Source: Pseudomonas sp. BGI-2 (GTDB taxonomy: Bacteria; Pseudomonadota; Gammaproteobacteria; Pseudomonadales; Pseudomonadaceae). From it: 64,000 bases of DNA. The stretch spans positions 37,363-101,362 of the forward strand of contig NZ_SISB01000024.1 in the NCBI RefSeq assembly GCF_004310295.1, given 5' to 3'. Shown here one piece after another: positions 33,694 through 42,859 of the stretch (its first letter is position 1; each line of letters opens with the position of its first letter). The position numbers and the translations under genes were made by a program. The notes under the pieces are model-generated. The model did no database searches. It was not told the DNA's origin and worked only from the letters and a program-made list of their open reading frames with translations.

Positions 33694-34757
33694 CAGTCGA
33701 AACTCCGCAGAGCAAGCCCGCAGGCGATCATCAGTGCCGGCGCATCGCCTGCCAGGGCTCCGGCGTTGACCTTGCTGCTCAATGCCATGTCGGAGAACGG
33801 GTTGGCCACCTGGGTCGGCGTGCCCAACCGCTGTTCGATCAGACGATCAAGCCCCGGGACCGACGCAGTACCGCCCGCCAGCAGGATGTGATCGACCGCG
33901 TTGTACTGGCCGGAGGCGAAGAAGAACTGCAACGATCGGGAAACCTGCTGCACCAGCGCATCGCGAAAAGGCTGCAAGACTTCACTGACGTAGTCGTCCG
34001 GCAATCCGCCCTGCTTCTTCGCCAGCCCCGCCTGCTCGATGGTCAGGCCATAACGACGCTGGATTTCCTCTGTCAGCTGACGCCCACCGAACAATTGTTC
34101 GCGGGTGTAGATGATCCGCCCGTTGTACAACACGCTCAGGGTGGTCATGGTCGCGCCGATGTCGACCACCGCCACGGTCAACCCTTCCTGCGAGACCGCC
34201 AACTGAGCCGCCAGCAAACTGAACGATCGCTCCAGCGCGTAAGCCTCGACGTCAACCACTCGCGCCGTCAGGCCGGCCAGTGCCAGGGCGGCTTCACGCA
34301 CTTCGACGTTTTCCTTGCGACAGGCTGCCAGCAGCACATTGACCCGCTCGGGGTTACGCGCTGACGCGCCCTGGACTTCGAAGTCGATGGCGACTTCATC
34401 CAATGGGTAGGGGATGTACTGATCGGCCTCGATCTTCAGCTGGTTTTCCATCTCGTCGTCGGAAAGACCGGCGTCCATTTCGATGGTTTTGGTAATGACT
34501 GCCGAACCGGCGACGGCCACGGCGACATTCCTGAGGCTGGTTTTGGCCTTGAGCAGCACGCGCGAGAGTGCCTGGCCCACGCCTTCGAGCTCGGCGATAT
34601 TTTTTTCGACCACCGCGTTGGCGGGCAAGGGTTCGACCGCATAGGCCTCGACCCGATAACGCTCGCCTTGGCGACTTAGCTCAAGCAGCTTTACCGACGT
34701 GGAGCTGATGTCGATCCCCAGAAGCGTGTTGGCTTTTTTATTGAAGAGTCCTAGCAC
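33693..34757 (-). CDS. pilM: Type IV pilus cytoplasmic actin-like protein PilM
   Basis: 354 residues when begun at GTG 34757 (reads MLGLFNKKANTLLGIDISSTSVK). That start has AGGGA 7 nt upstream and gives the family length; a TTG at 34763 would add two residues. FtsA/actin-like ATP-binding segments (IDISSTSVKLLEL, VAVVDIGATMTTL, LLAGGTASVPGLD). It docks PilN at the inner membrane. First gene of the operon, divergent from ponA. Confidence 0.94.
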   Translation of the reverse strand: MLGLFNKKANTLLGIDISSTSVKLLELSRQGERYRVEAYAVEPLPANAVVEKNIAELEGVGQALSRVLLKAKTSLRNVAVAVAGSAVITKTIEMDAGLSDDEMENQLKIEADQYIPYPLDEVAIDFEVQGASARNPERVNVLLAACRKENVEVREAALALAGLTARVVDVEAYALERSFSLLAAQLAVSQEGLTVAVVDIGATMTTLSVLYNGRIIYTREQLFGGRQLTEEIQRRYGLTIEQAGLAKKQGGLPDDYVSEVLQPFRDALVQQVSRSLQFFFASGQYNAVDHILLAGGTASVPGLDRLIEQRLGTPTQVANPFSDMALSSKVNAGALAGDAPALMIACGLALRSFD

Positions 34758-34971
34758 TACCAATTCCCTATGACTATCCGTGTCTTACGGACTCTGTAAT
34801 ACCCGTTGCGTTCAAACCACCCGTCTTGACAGCAGCGCAAATGACGCCCTCGACGGAAAAATGCTTATAATGCCCAGCGTTTTTTTCCGGTTTTTACTGC
34901 AAGCGCGGGTCGTTCCCTGTTATCTGGACCCTGTTGCCCAATTCATTCTTTGCCCTGGATATCCCAAAGCC

Positions 34972-37419
34972 TTGATTCGTCTGCTGAAATTTTTCGGTTG
35001 GTCCATCGTCGCCGTTTTCTGCGGACTGCTCCTTGGTCTGAGCGGCGCGTTTCTTTACCTTAGTCCCGGATTGCCATCTGTGGAGGCCCTGCGAAGCATC
35101 CAGTTGCAGATTCCATTGCGGGTGTACAGCAGCGACAACAAGTTGATCGCAGAATTTGGCGAAATGCGCCGCACACCGATCCGTTTCGCCGACATTCCCC
35201 CCAATTTCATCAATGCGTTACTAAGTGCTGAAGACGACAATTTCGCCAATCACTACGGCGTCGATCCCAGCAGCCTGATGCGCGCAGCGACCCAGCTGGT
35301 AAAAAGCGGGCACATTCAGTCCGGCGGCAGCACCATCACCATGCAGGTGGCGAAGAACTTCTTCCTGACCAGCGAACGCAGCTTCTCGCGCAAAACCACC
35401 GAAATCCTCCTGGCCCTGCAGATCGAACGGCAGCTGACCAAGGACGAGATCCTCGAGCTGTACGTCAACAAGATCTATCTGGGTAACCGCGCCTACGGCA
35501 TCGAAGCCGCCGCGCAGGTCTACTACGGCAAATCGATTCGTGACGTCAGCCTGGCGCAGATGGCGATGATCGCCGGCCTGCCAAAAGCCCCTTCGCGCTT
35601 TAACCCGCTGGCCAACCCGGCCCGCAGCAAGGAACGTCGCGACTGGATCCTTGGGCGCATGTACAAGCTCGGCAAGATCACCGAGGCCGACTACACCACC
35701 GCGATCAACGAGCCGCTGAATGCCAGCTACCACGTGCCGACGCCGGAAGTGAACGCGCCGTACATTGCTGAAATGGCCCGCGCCGAAATGGTCGGCCGCT
35801 ATGGCAGCGATGCGTACACCGAAGGTTTCCGCGTGACCACGACGGTACCGAGCAATTTGCAGGAAATGGCCAACACCGCGGTCCACGAAGGCTTGATGAC
35901 CTACGATCAGCGGCACGGCTATCGCGGTCCCGAGTCGCGCCTGCCGGGCAAGACTCGCGAGGCCTGGGCCACCGAGCTGACCAAACAGCGAGCCATCAGC
36001 GGCCTTGAGCCTGCCATCGTCACTCAAGTTGACAAGAACGGCCTGCAAGTGATCACCCGCACCGGTGAAGAACACATCGCCTGGGAGACAATGAAATGGG
36101 CACGTCCATTCCTGAACACCAACAGCATGGGCGCCAACCCGAAGCAGCCGTCGGACGTGGCTCAGGTCGGTGACCTGATTCGCGTGCAGCGCCAACCGGA
36201 CAATTCGCTGAAATTCAGCCAGATCCCGCAAGCGCAAGGCGCGCTGGTGTCCCTTGATCCGCAGAACGGCGCCATTCGCTCGCTGGTCGGTGGTTTTGCC
36301 TTCGAGCAGAGCAACTACAACCGCGCCATGCAGGCCAAGCGTCAGCCGGGTTCGAGCTTCAAGCCCTTCGTGTACAGCGCCGCGCTGGATAACGGCTACA
36401 CCGCCGCCAGCCTGGTGAACGATGCGCCGATCGTGTTCGTCGATGAATACCTCGACAAGGTCTGGCGTCCGAAGAACGACACCAACACCTTCCTCGGCCC
36501 GATTCGTCTGCGTGAAGGGCTGTACAAGTCGCGCAACCTGGTGTCGATCCGACTGGTGCAGGCGCTGGGCGTCGATCGCACCATCGACTACATCAGCAAG
36601 TTCGGCTTCAACAAGCAGGACCTGCCGCGCAATCTGTCCCTGGCGCTGGGCACCGCGACCCTGACGCCAATGGAAATCGCCACCGGCTGGAGCACCTTCG
36701 CCAACGGCGGCTACAAAATCAGCCCGTACATCATCGACAAGATCGAAAGCCGCAATGGCGACACGCTGTTCGTCGCCAACCCACCTAGCGTTCCTCAGGG
36801 CGACGTAACGACCAATGGCATCGCCGCACCGACCGACGCCCAGGCGTTCACGGTTAATGCGACCCCGGGCGAGGCTCCGGCCGCACCCGGCACCGCACCG
36901 CAAACGCCAGCCGTGGCCGAGCGCATTGTCGACGGTCGCACCACCTTCATCCTCAACAGCATGCTTGAAGACGTGATCAAACTCGGCACCGGCCGCCGCG
37001 CACTCGCCTTGGGCCGCAGTGACATTGCGGGCAAGACCGGCACCACCAACGAATCCAAGGACGCCTGGTTCTCCGGCTACAACGCCGATTACGTGACCAC
37101 CGTCTGGACGGGTTTCGATCAGCCTGAAAGCCTGGGCAAACGCGAGTTTGGTGGCACCGTCGCGCTGCCGATCTGGATGAACTACATGGCTGCTGCCCTT
37201 AAAGACAAGCCGCCTCACACCCAGGCAGAGCCGGAAGGCCTCCTCAGCCTGCGGGTTGACCCGGTCAGCGGTCGCGCGGCCAGCCCGGGTACGCCAGGCG
37301 CGTACTTCGAGCTGTTCAAGGCTGAAGATACGCCACCGTCGGCGAATGAGCTGGGTAACGGCAATGCGCCGGGCAGCCCATTGCCAGCGGATGAGGCGGC
37401 GCCGATCGATCTCTTCTGA
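34972..37419 (+). CDS. ponA: Penicillin-binding protein 1A
   Basis: 815 residues from TTG 34972 (MIRLLKFFGWSIV), the start giving the family N terminus; frames reaching to 34780 are not supported. Membrane anchor at residues 7-30; glycosyltransferase domain with Glu87 in SAEDDNF and GGSTITMQVAKN; transpeptidase with SSFK (Ser461, Lys464) and KTGT (Lys688); a Pro/Ala-rich insertion near residues 615-645. It polymerises and cross-links peptidoglycan. Divergent from pilM, as in other Pseudomonas. Confidence 0.95.
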   Translation: MIRLLKFFGWSIVAVFCGLLLGLSGAFLYLSPGLPSVEALRSIQLQIPLRVYSSDNKLIAEFGEMRRTPIRFADIPPNFINALLSAEDDNFANHYGVDPSSLMRAATQLVKSGHIQSGGSTITMQVAKNFFLTSERSFSRKTTEILLALQIERQLTKDEILELYVNKIYLGNRAYGIEAAAQVYYGKSIRDVSLAQMAMIAGLPKAPSRFNPLANPARSKERRDWILGRMYKLGKITEADYTTAINEPLNASYHVPTPEVNAPYIAEMARAEMVGRYGSDAYTEGFRVTTTVPSNLQEMANTAVHEGLMTYDQRHGYRGPESRLPGKTREAWATELTKQRAISGLEPAIVTQVDKNGLQVITRTGEEHIAWETMKWARPFLNTNSMGANPKQPSDVAQVGDLIRVQRQPDNSLKFSQIPQAQGALVSLDPQNGAIRSLVGGFAFEQSNYNRAMQAKRQPGSSFKPFVYSAALDNGYTAASLVNDAPIVFVDEYLDKVWRPKNDTNTFLGPIRLREGLYKSRNLVSIRLVQALGVDRTIDYISKFGFNKQDLPRNLSLALGTATLTPMEIATGWSTFANGGYKISPYIIDKIESRNGDTLFVANPPSVPQGDVTTNGIAAPTDAQAFTVNATPGEAPAAPGTAPQTPAVAERIVDGRTTFILNSMLEDVIKLGTGRRALALGRSDIAGKTGTTNESKDAWFSGYNADYVTTVWTGFDQPESLGKREFGGTVALPIWMNYMAAALKDKPPHTQAEPEGLLSLRVDPVSGRAASPGTPGAYFELFKAEDTPPSANELGNGNAPGSPLPADEAAPIDLF

Positions 37420-37432
37420 TCATCTAAAGCTG

Positions 37433-37471
37433 CAAAAAGCCCCGCCTTCGAAAGAAGAGCGGGGCTTTTTG
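37433..37471 (+). terminator. Terminator after ponA
   Basis: CAAAAAGCCCCGC / GCGGGGCTTTTTG arms of 13 bp around a 13-nt loop. Confidence 0.9.
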
Positions 37472-37500
37472 TTGCCTGCAGGTTTTGCGTTGTCTTTGAG

Positions 37501-37602
37501 GGCCTCTTCGCGGGCAAGCCTCGCTCCTACGGATATGAATCGTTCCCAGCGTTTGCGGACAACCCGCCCCTTGTAGGAGCGAGGCTTGCCCGCGAAGAGG
37601 CC
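37501..37602. repeat. REPIN, GCGGGCAAGCCTCGCTCCTAC type
   Basis: 30-bp perfect arms (37501-37530, 37573-37602) separated by 42 nt, between the terminators of ponA and maeB. Confidence 0.92.
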
Positions 37603-37631
37603 ATTACAACTACTGCAAAACCCTCAGACAT

Positions 37632-37666
37632 AAAAAAGCCCCAACTCAAATGAGCCAGGGCTTTTT
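37632..37666. terminator. Terminator after maeB (minus strand)
   Basis: AAAAAAGCCC ... GGGCTTTTT with an inner CTCA-AA-TGAG stem. On the minus strand it follows the maeB stop by about 20 nt. Confidence 0.85.
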
Positions 37667-37686
37667 GTTTGAAGCGCTACAACGAC

Positions 37687-38955
37687 TTAGCCGTTGAACA
37701 CGTCATCCACGCTTTTCAGCGGGTAGTTCTTCGGATACGGCAGGGTCGCTACGCCGGTCTCGATGGCAGCCTTGGCCACGGCATCGGAGATCAGGGTGAT
37801 CAGGCGGGCATCCATTGGTTTCGGAATGATGTATTCACGACCGAACTCCAGCTTGATGCCACCGTAGGCGTCGCACACTTCCTGAGGAACCGGCAACTTG
37901 GCCAGTTCACGCAGGGCGTTGGCGGCAGCCACTTTCATTTCTTCGTTGATGCGTTTGGCGCGAACGTCCAGGGCACCGCGGAAGATGAACGGGAAGCCCA
38001 GCACGTTGTTGACCTGGTTCGGGTAGTCCGAACGGCCGGTGGCCATGATCACATCGTCACGGGTGGCGTGCGCCAGTTCCGGGGAGATTTCCGGATCCGG
38101 GTTGGAGCATGCGAAGACGATCGGGTTGGCCGCCATGGACTTCAGGCCTTCAGCGCTCAGCAGGTTCGGGCCGGACAGGCCCACGAACACGTCAGCACCG
38201 GTCAGGGCGTCAGCCAGGGTGCGCTTGTCGGTCGCGTGAGCGAAGACAGCCTTGTACTGGTTCAGGTCGTCACGGCCGGAGTGGATCACGCCGGTGCGGT
38301 CAACCATGAAGATGTTTTCGATGTTGGCGCCCATGCTCACCAGCAATTTCATGCAGGAAATGGCGGCCGCACCGGCGCCAAGGCAGACGATCTTGGCGTC
38401 AGCCAGGGTTTTGCCAGCGATTTCCAGGGCGTTGATCATGCCGGCCGCAGTAACGATCGCGGTGCCGTGCTGGTCATCGTGGAACACTGGAATGTCGCAC
38501 TGTTCGATCAGAGCGCGTTCGATCTCAAAGCACTCAGGTGCCTTGATGTCTTCCAGGTTGATGCCACCGAAGGTGATGGAGATACGCTTGACGGTGTCGA
38601 TGAAGGCTTGCGGGCTTTCGGAGTCGACTTCGATGTCGAAAACGTCGATGCCGGCGAAGCGCTTGAACAGCACGCCTTTACCTTCCATGACTGGCTTGGA
38701 AGCCAATGGGCCGAGGTTACCCAGGCCGAGAATCGCGGTGCCATCGGAAATGACTGCAACCAGGTTGCCTTTGCCGGTGTATTTGTAGGCCAGTTCAGGA
38801 TCGCGGGCGATTTCGCGTACTGGTTCGGCTACGCCGGGGCTGTAGGCCAGCGACAGATCGCGGGCGGTAGCGGTGGCCTTGGTGAGCTCGACACTCAGCT
38901 TCCCTGGACGAGGATGGGCGTGATATTCGAGAGCGGCAGTTTTCAAATCAGACAT
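37687..38955 (-). CDS. maeB: Malic enzyme (NADP-type malate dehydrogenase, decarboxylating)
   Basis: 422 residues, the short form without the phosphotransacetylase-like domain. LAYSPGVAEPVREI, FNDDQHGTAIV-like segment FHDDQHGTAIVTAAG, the NAD(P) loop VCLGAGAAAISCMKLL, and ACSNPDPEISPE. It converts malate to pyruvate and CO2, supplying NADPH. The first 170 nt upstream (38956-39124) should carry its promoter. Confidence 0.93.
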   Translation of the reverse strand: MSDLKTAALEYHAHPRPGKLSVELTKATATARDLSLAYSPGVAEPVREIARDPELAYKYTGKGNLVAVISDGTAILGLGNLGPLASKPVMEGKGVLFKRFAGIDVFDIEVDSESPQAFIDTVKRISITFGGINLEDIKAPECFEIERALIEQCDIPVFHDDQHGTAIVTAAGMINALEIAGKTLADAKIVCLGAGAAAISCMKLLVSMGANIENIFMVDRTGVIHSGRDDLNQYKAVFAHATDKRTLADALTGADVFVGLSGPNLLSAEGLKSMAANPIVFACSNPDPEISPELAHATRDDVIMATGRSDYPNQVNNVLGFPFIFRGALDVRAKRINEEMKVAAANALRELAKLPVPQEVCDAYGGIKLEFGREYIIPKPMDARLITLISDAVAKAAIETGVATLPYPKNYPLKSVDDVFNG

Positions 38956-39124
38956 GTGGGCATTCCGCTTTTACTGTTGGACAGACGGACCGCCGAGGAT
39001 ACGCGTGTCGCAAAGTCCCCACAAGACTGACCAGTCACCCCTGTCAAGCGCCCTGCCCTACGACTTTGGGCCAAGAGCCACGGAACACAAGGGATAGACT
39101 GTTCACAATCGACTGAAAAAATGT

Positions 39125-39937
39125 CTACAATTTTTCCCAAGGCGCCGCTTGCAGCATCGCCGGGGCGGTCAGTGGCAGAAGCCAGCGCGCCTGCCCGGGT
39201 TTCAAACCACCGCGGCGCGAACGATCCAGTACCCAGCCACGCGCCTCAATCTGCTTGCCCTTCAGTCGCTCAAGCGATGCCACATCGAATTGCCCGAGCA
39301 AATTGGGTGCAACGCGCAATACAACCGAGTCCTGTAACTCAATCCAAACCCCGCCGCGATTGCGCTGAACCTTGCTCACACGACCGCTGAGCACGGCAAA
39401 ACCGGAAGCGGTGATTTGCTCCGCTTTCAGTACAGGTGATTGCCGCCACACGCCAAGTCCGGCCTGACGGGCGCTACGTTCGGCGGCTTGCTGGCAGCCG
39501 ACCAAATCGACATTCGGCGCGACCGCCACTTGAAAACCGAGGCCCTCGGCGAGCATCTGCGCTTCGAGGTTGGCGCCATCGGCACCGTAGACATGCGCCA
39601 ACGTGCGACCGTAATGGTCTTTGCTTTCTTTGCCGGGCAGCAAACCCACGCGCCCGTCGCTGGACGTCACCAGCGCTTCCAGCCGTTTGCGCGCGACCAC
39701 GGCAAACGGCTCGTCGGAACGGCCCTGTTTGCCCAGCTCAGGCGTATTCAAGCCGATCATGCGCACGCTGCGGCCATCGCGCAGGCGCAAGGTGTCGCCA
39801 TCCACCACGCGTTGCACGACGACGGGTGTCAGACCGCTCGGCACCGGGCAAAAGGCCTGGGCGCCGGACAACCAAATCGCGGACACAAAAAAGGCGCCCG
39901 CAAGGGACGCCTTTTTCAATAGCAAGGTAAAGCCCAT
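39125..39937 (-). CDS. Secreted staphylococcal-nuclease-like thermonuclease
   Basis: 270 residues with a signal peptide (to about residue 28, LSGAQA). SNase core: VVDGDTLRLRDGRSVRMIGLNTPE, GKESKDHYGRTLAHVY, EAQMLAEGLGFQVAV. An extra C-terminal OB-like domain follows residue 165. Predicted periplasmic or secreted nuclease. The signal-peptide codons overlap the rho-independent terminator of rpmE, which ends 15 nt upstream. Confidence 0.85.
   Translation of the reverse strand: MGFTLLLKKASLAGAFFVSAIWLSGAQAFCPVPSGLTPVVVQRVVDGDTLRLRDGRSVRMIGLNTPELGKQGRSDEPFAVVARKRLEALVTSSDGRVGLLPGKESKDHYGRTLAHVYGADGANLEAQMLAEGLGFQVAVAPNVDLVGCQQAAERSARQAGLGVWRQSPVLKAEQITASGFAVLSGRVSKVQRNRGGVWIELQDSVVLRVAPNLLGQFDVASLERLKGKQIEARGWVLDRSRRGGLKPGQARWLLPLTAPAMLQAAPWEKL
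39889..39915 (-). terminator. rpmE terminator lying inside the nuclease gene's signal-peptide codons
   Basis: On the minus strand a GGCG-T-CCC / GGG-CGCC stem with a 4-nt loop is followed by six T. It covers codons about 8-17 of the downstream nuclease gene. Confidence 0.75.
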
Positions 39938-39951
39938 GAGGCCTTCGAACC

Positions 39952-40179
39952 TTACTCTGCAGCAGCAGGTTTCTTGCCGAAAGCACCGAAACGGTCTGCG
40001 AAGCGCTGAACGCGGCCGCCAGTGTCCAGAGTCTTCTGCTTACCGGTGTAGAACGGGTGGCACTCGTTGCAAACGTCGATCGGCAGAGCTTTGCCGAAGG
40101 TCGAACGAGTTTCGAACTTGTTGCCACAGCTGCAAGTAACAGCAATGACTGGATAATCTGGATGGATTTCAGCTTTCAT
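39952..40179 (-). CDS. rpmE: 50S ribosomal protein L31
   Basis: 75 residues from ATG 40179 (MKAEIHPDYPVIAV). Zinc-binding type with Cys16, Cys18, Cys37 and Cys40 (TCSCGNKF, CNECHPFYTGKQK). Divergent from priA. The C-type (zinc) form is usually replaced by a Cys-less paralogue under zinc limitation; no paralogue is seen here. Confidence 0.97.
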   Translation of the reverse strand: MKAEIHPDYPVIAVTCSCGNKFETRSTFGKALPIDVCNECHPFYTGKQKTLDTGGRVQRFADRFGAFGKKPAAAE

Positions 40180-40326
40180 GGTGTCTTCCTCGGGCTGCGT
40201 GCCGCCACCCAACACTATTGTTGAATACCGCACGTAATTAGGCCGCGGATTCTAACAGACATTGCCAATCACGCAAGCTGTCGCTCACACCAGTCGTCTG
40301 CTAGGCTCCCGACCCAAAGCGCCATC

Positions 40327-40354
40327 CCTGTGGGAGCGCGCCTGCTCCCACAGG
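40327..40354. repeat. Single palindromic REP-like element, CTGTGGGAGC type
   Basis: 11-bp perfect arms (40327-40337, 40344-40354) between rpmE and priA. Confidence 0.7.
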
Positions 40355-40403
40355 TTGTTCGTTCAGCCTTCATTTACTGCCCCGCCCAAAGAGAATCCCC
40401 CGC

Positions 40404-42623
40404 GTGCCCGAAGCCATTTTGCGCCTCGCCCTGCCTTCGCCACTGCGCCGTCTGTTCGATTACCGTGCCCCGGCCGGGGTCCTGCGCGCCCAGTTGCAAC
40501 CGGGCATGCGCCTGCGGGTGCCGTTCGGCCGCCGGGAGATGATCGGGATTCTTGTGGAGGTCACCGACACCAGCGAAGTGCCGGTAGAAAAGCTCAAACC
40601 GGCCCTGGCGTTGCTCGACGCCACGCCGCCGTTGCCGCCGGCACTGTTCAAGCTGTGCCTGTGGACCTCGCAGTATTACCAGCACAGCCTCGGCGACACC
40701 TTGAGTTGGGCGCTGCCTGTGTTGTTGCGCCAAGGCGAACTGGCCGAGGCGCGCCAGGAACGCTTCTGGTCCGCCGCGCCCGGCGCCAGCCTTGATGACC
40801 CGCGCATCGCCCGGGCGCCGCGCCAGCGCGAAGCCCTGGCCACGCTGGCTCAACACCCCCACGGCGTCGCCCATCAATTGCTGAGCAAACTGATGCTGAG
40901 CAAGGACAGCCTGGATTTGTTGCTGGCCAAGGGTCTGGTGCAGGTGGAAATCCGCAAGCACGCCCCCGGCGCTCGCCACGAGCACTGGCTGGCGCAACCG
41001 GAGTTGCCGCTCAACCCCGAGCAGCGCGCCGCCTATGAGGCGATTCGCGCCGGGTTCGACAGTTATCACGCGTTCCTGCTGGCCGGTGTCACCGGCAGCG
41101 GCAAGACCGAAGTCTATTTGCAGCTGATTCGCGAAACCCTCGAAGCCGGCAAGCAAGCGCTGGTGTTGATTCCGGAGATCAACCTCGGCCCGCAAACCCT
41201 GGCGCGCTTCGAGCAGCGTTTCAATGCGCGCATCGCGCTGATCCACTCGGCGGTCAATGATCGAGAACGCCTCGAAGCCTGGCTCGCCGCCCGGGATGGT
41301 GACGCCGACATTATTATCGGCACCCGTTCGGCGCTGTTCACGCCGATGAAGAACCCCGGCCTGATCATCATCGATGAAGAGCACGACGGTTCCTATAAAC
41401 AGCAGGAAGGCTTGCGCTATCACGCCCGCGACCTGGCATTGGTCCGCGCCCGGCAGGAAAACATCCCGATTGTCCTCGGTTCCGCCACGCCTTCGCTGGA
41501 AAGCCTGCACAACGCCTACACCGGCCGTTATGGCCTCCTGCGATTAAACGAGCGTGCTGGTGGCGCCAAACAGCCGCGATTTCTGCGCCTGGACGTAAAA
41601 AGCCGTCCGCTGGACAGCGGCATTTCCGGGCCGATGCAGCAAGCCATCGGTCAGACACTGGCCGCGGGCCAACAAGTATTGGTGTTCCTTAACCGTCGCG
41701 GTTTTGCGCCAACCTTGCTGTGTCACGACTGCGGCTGGATGTCCGAGTGCCAGCGCTGCGATGCGCGGATGACCGTGCACCAGCGCTCCGGCGAACTGCG
41801 CTGCCACCATTGCGGCTACGTCGAGCGCGTGCCACGGCACTGCCCGAAATGTGGCAAAGTCGATTTGCGGCCAGTGGGCGCCGGCACCGAGCGCGCCGAA
41901 GAGCGATTGGGGATTTTGTTTCCGGATGTCCCGGTGCTGCGGGTCGACCGCGACAGCACCTCGCGCAAGGACGCGATGAATCAGCTGTTCGCGACCATCC
42001 AGAAAGGCCAACCGTGCATTCTGGTCGGCACGCAGATGCTTGCCAAAGGGCATCACTTCCCACGGGTGACGCTGGTGTCGATTCTCGATGCCGATGGCGG
42101 GCTGTTTTCCGGCGACTTCCGCGCCAGCGAGCGCATGGCGCAGCTGATCGTCCAGGTTGCCGGGCGTGCGGGACGCGCTGAAGAGCCGGGTAAAGTGATC
42201 ATCCAGACGCATCTGGCCGACCATCCGCTGCTGGTGCAATTGACTGAACAGGGTTACTTCGCCTTTGCCGAACAGGCCTTGAGCGAACGTCGCTCGGCGG
42301 GTCTACCGCCGTTTGCGCACTTGGCATTGCTGCGGGCTGAAGCGCACAAACCGGGGCAGGCCGAAGGCTTTCTCGATGAGGCGTGCAGCGAGGCCGAGCG
42401 CTTGCTGGCCGAGCAGAATTTGACCGGGATTGAACTGCTCGGGCCGGTGCCGGCACCGATGGAACGCCGGGCCGGGCGATATCGTGCGCAGTTGTTGTTG
42501 CAAGCGACAGCTCGGGCGCCGCTGCATCGGCTGTTAAGCAACTGGTTGCTGGTGCTGGAGCAGATGCCGAGCGGGCGGGCGGTGCGTTGGTCGTTGGATG
42601 TCGATCCTGTCGATTTGTATTGA
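40404..42623 (+). CDS. priA: Primosomal protein N' (replication restart helicase)
   Basis: 739 residues from GTG 40404. N-terminal DNA-binding domain, helicase motif I GVTGSGKTEVYLQ near residue 230, DEEH box IDEEHDGSYKQ, eight zinc cysteines in CHDCGWMSECQRCD and CHHCGYVERVPRHCPKCG, and C-terminal VAGRAGRAEEPG. It reloads DnaB at stalled forks. Confidence 0.97.
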   Translation: MPEAILRLALPSPLRRLFDYRAPAGVLRAQLQPGMRLRVPFGRREMIGILVEVTDTSEVPVEKLKPALALLDATPPLPPALFKLCLWTSQYYQHSLGDTLSWALPVLLRQGELAEARQERFWSAAPGASLDDPRIARAPRQREALATLAQHPHGVAHQLLSKLMLSKDSLDLLLAKGLVQVEIRKHAPGARHEHWLAQPELPLNPEQRAAYEAIRAGFDSYHAFLLAGVTGSGKTEVYLQLIRETLEAGKQALVLIPEINLGPQTLARFEQRFNARIALIHSAVNDRERLEAWLAARDGDADIIIGTRSALFTPMKNPGLIIIDEEHDGSYKQQEGLRYHARDLALVRARQENIPIVLGSATPSLESLHNAYTGRYGLLRLNERAGGAKQPRFLRLDVKSRPLDSGISGPMQQAIGQTLAAGQQVLVFLNRRGFAPTLLCHDCGWMSECQRCDARMTVHQRSGELRCHHCGYVERVPRHCPKCGKVDLRPVGAGTERAEERLGILFPDVPVLRVDRDSTSRKDAMNQLFATIQKGQPCILVGTQMLAKGHHFPRVTLVSILDADGGLFSGDFRASERMAQLIVQVAGRAGRAEEPGKVIIQTHLADHPLLVQLTEQGYFAFAEQALSERRSAGLPPFAHLALLRAEAHKPGQAEGFLDEACSEAERLLAEQNLTGIELLGPVPAPMERRAGRYRAQLLLQATARAPLHRLLSNWLLVLEQMPSGRAVRWSLDVDPVDLY

Positions 42624-42633
42624 TTGGAAGATT

Positions 42634-42729
42634 GCCTTCGCGGGCAAGCCTCGCTCCTACAGGGTTTGGGTTGTACGCAACATCAGCGAACGACGTAAAT
42701 CCGTAGGAGCGAGGCTTGCCCGCGAAGGC
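42634..42729. repeat. REPIN, GCGGGCAAGCCTCGCTCCTAC type
   Basis: 27-bp perfect arms (42634-42660, 42703-42729) with a 42-nt spacer, in the priA-argS gap. Confidence 0.92.
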
Positions 42730-42859
42730 GGTCTATTTGTCACCACATACCCATAACCTGCCCGCTATAGTTGGCAAGCCCGTCTTCGCAACGGATAATG
42801 CCCAGTTTTTCCACCAGCGCATCGAAGCGCCGCCGCGCTTGCGGTCGAAAGAGAACACC

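Noticed and set aside
34780..34971. Upstream extension of ponA to 34780
   Set aside because: The added residues would precede the membrane anchor with no family match; TTG 34972 gives the expected N terminus.
35221..37218. A 665-codon open frame opposite ponA
   Set aside because: Shadow of ponA, with the same compositional signature and no recognisable domain.
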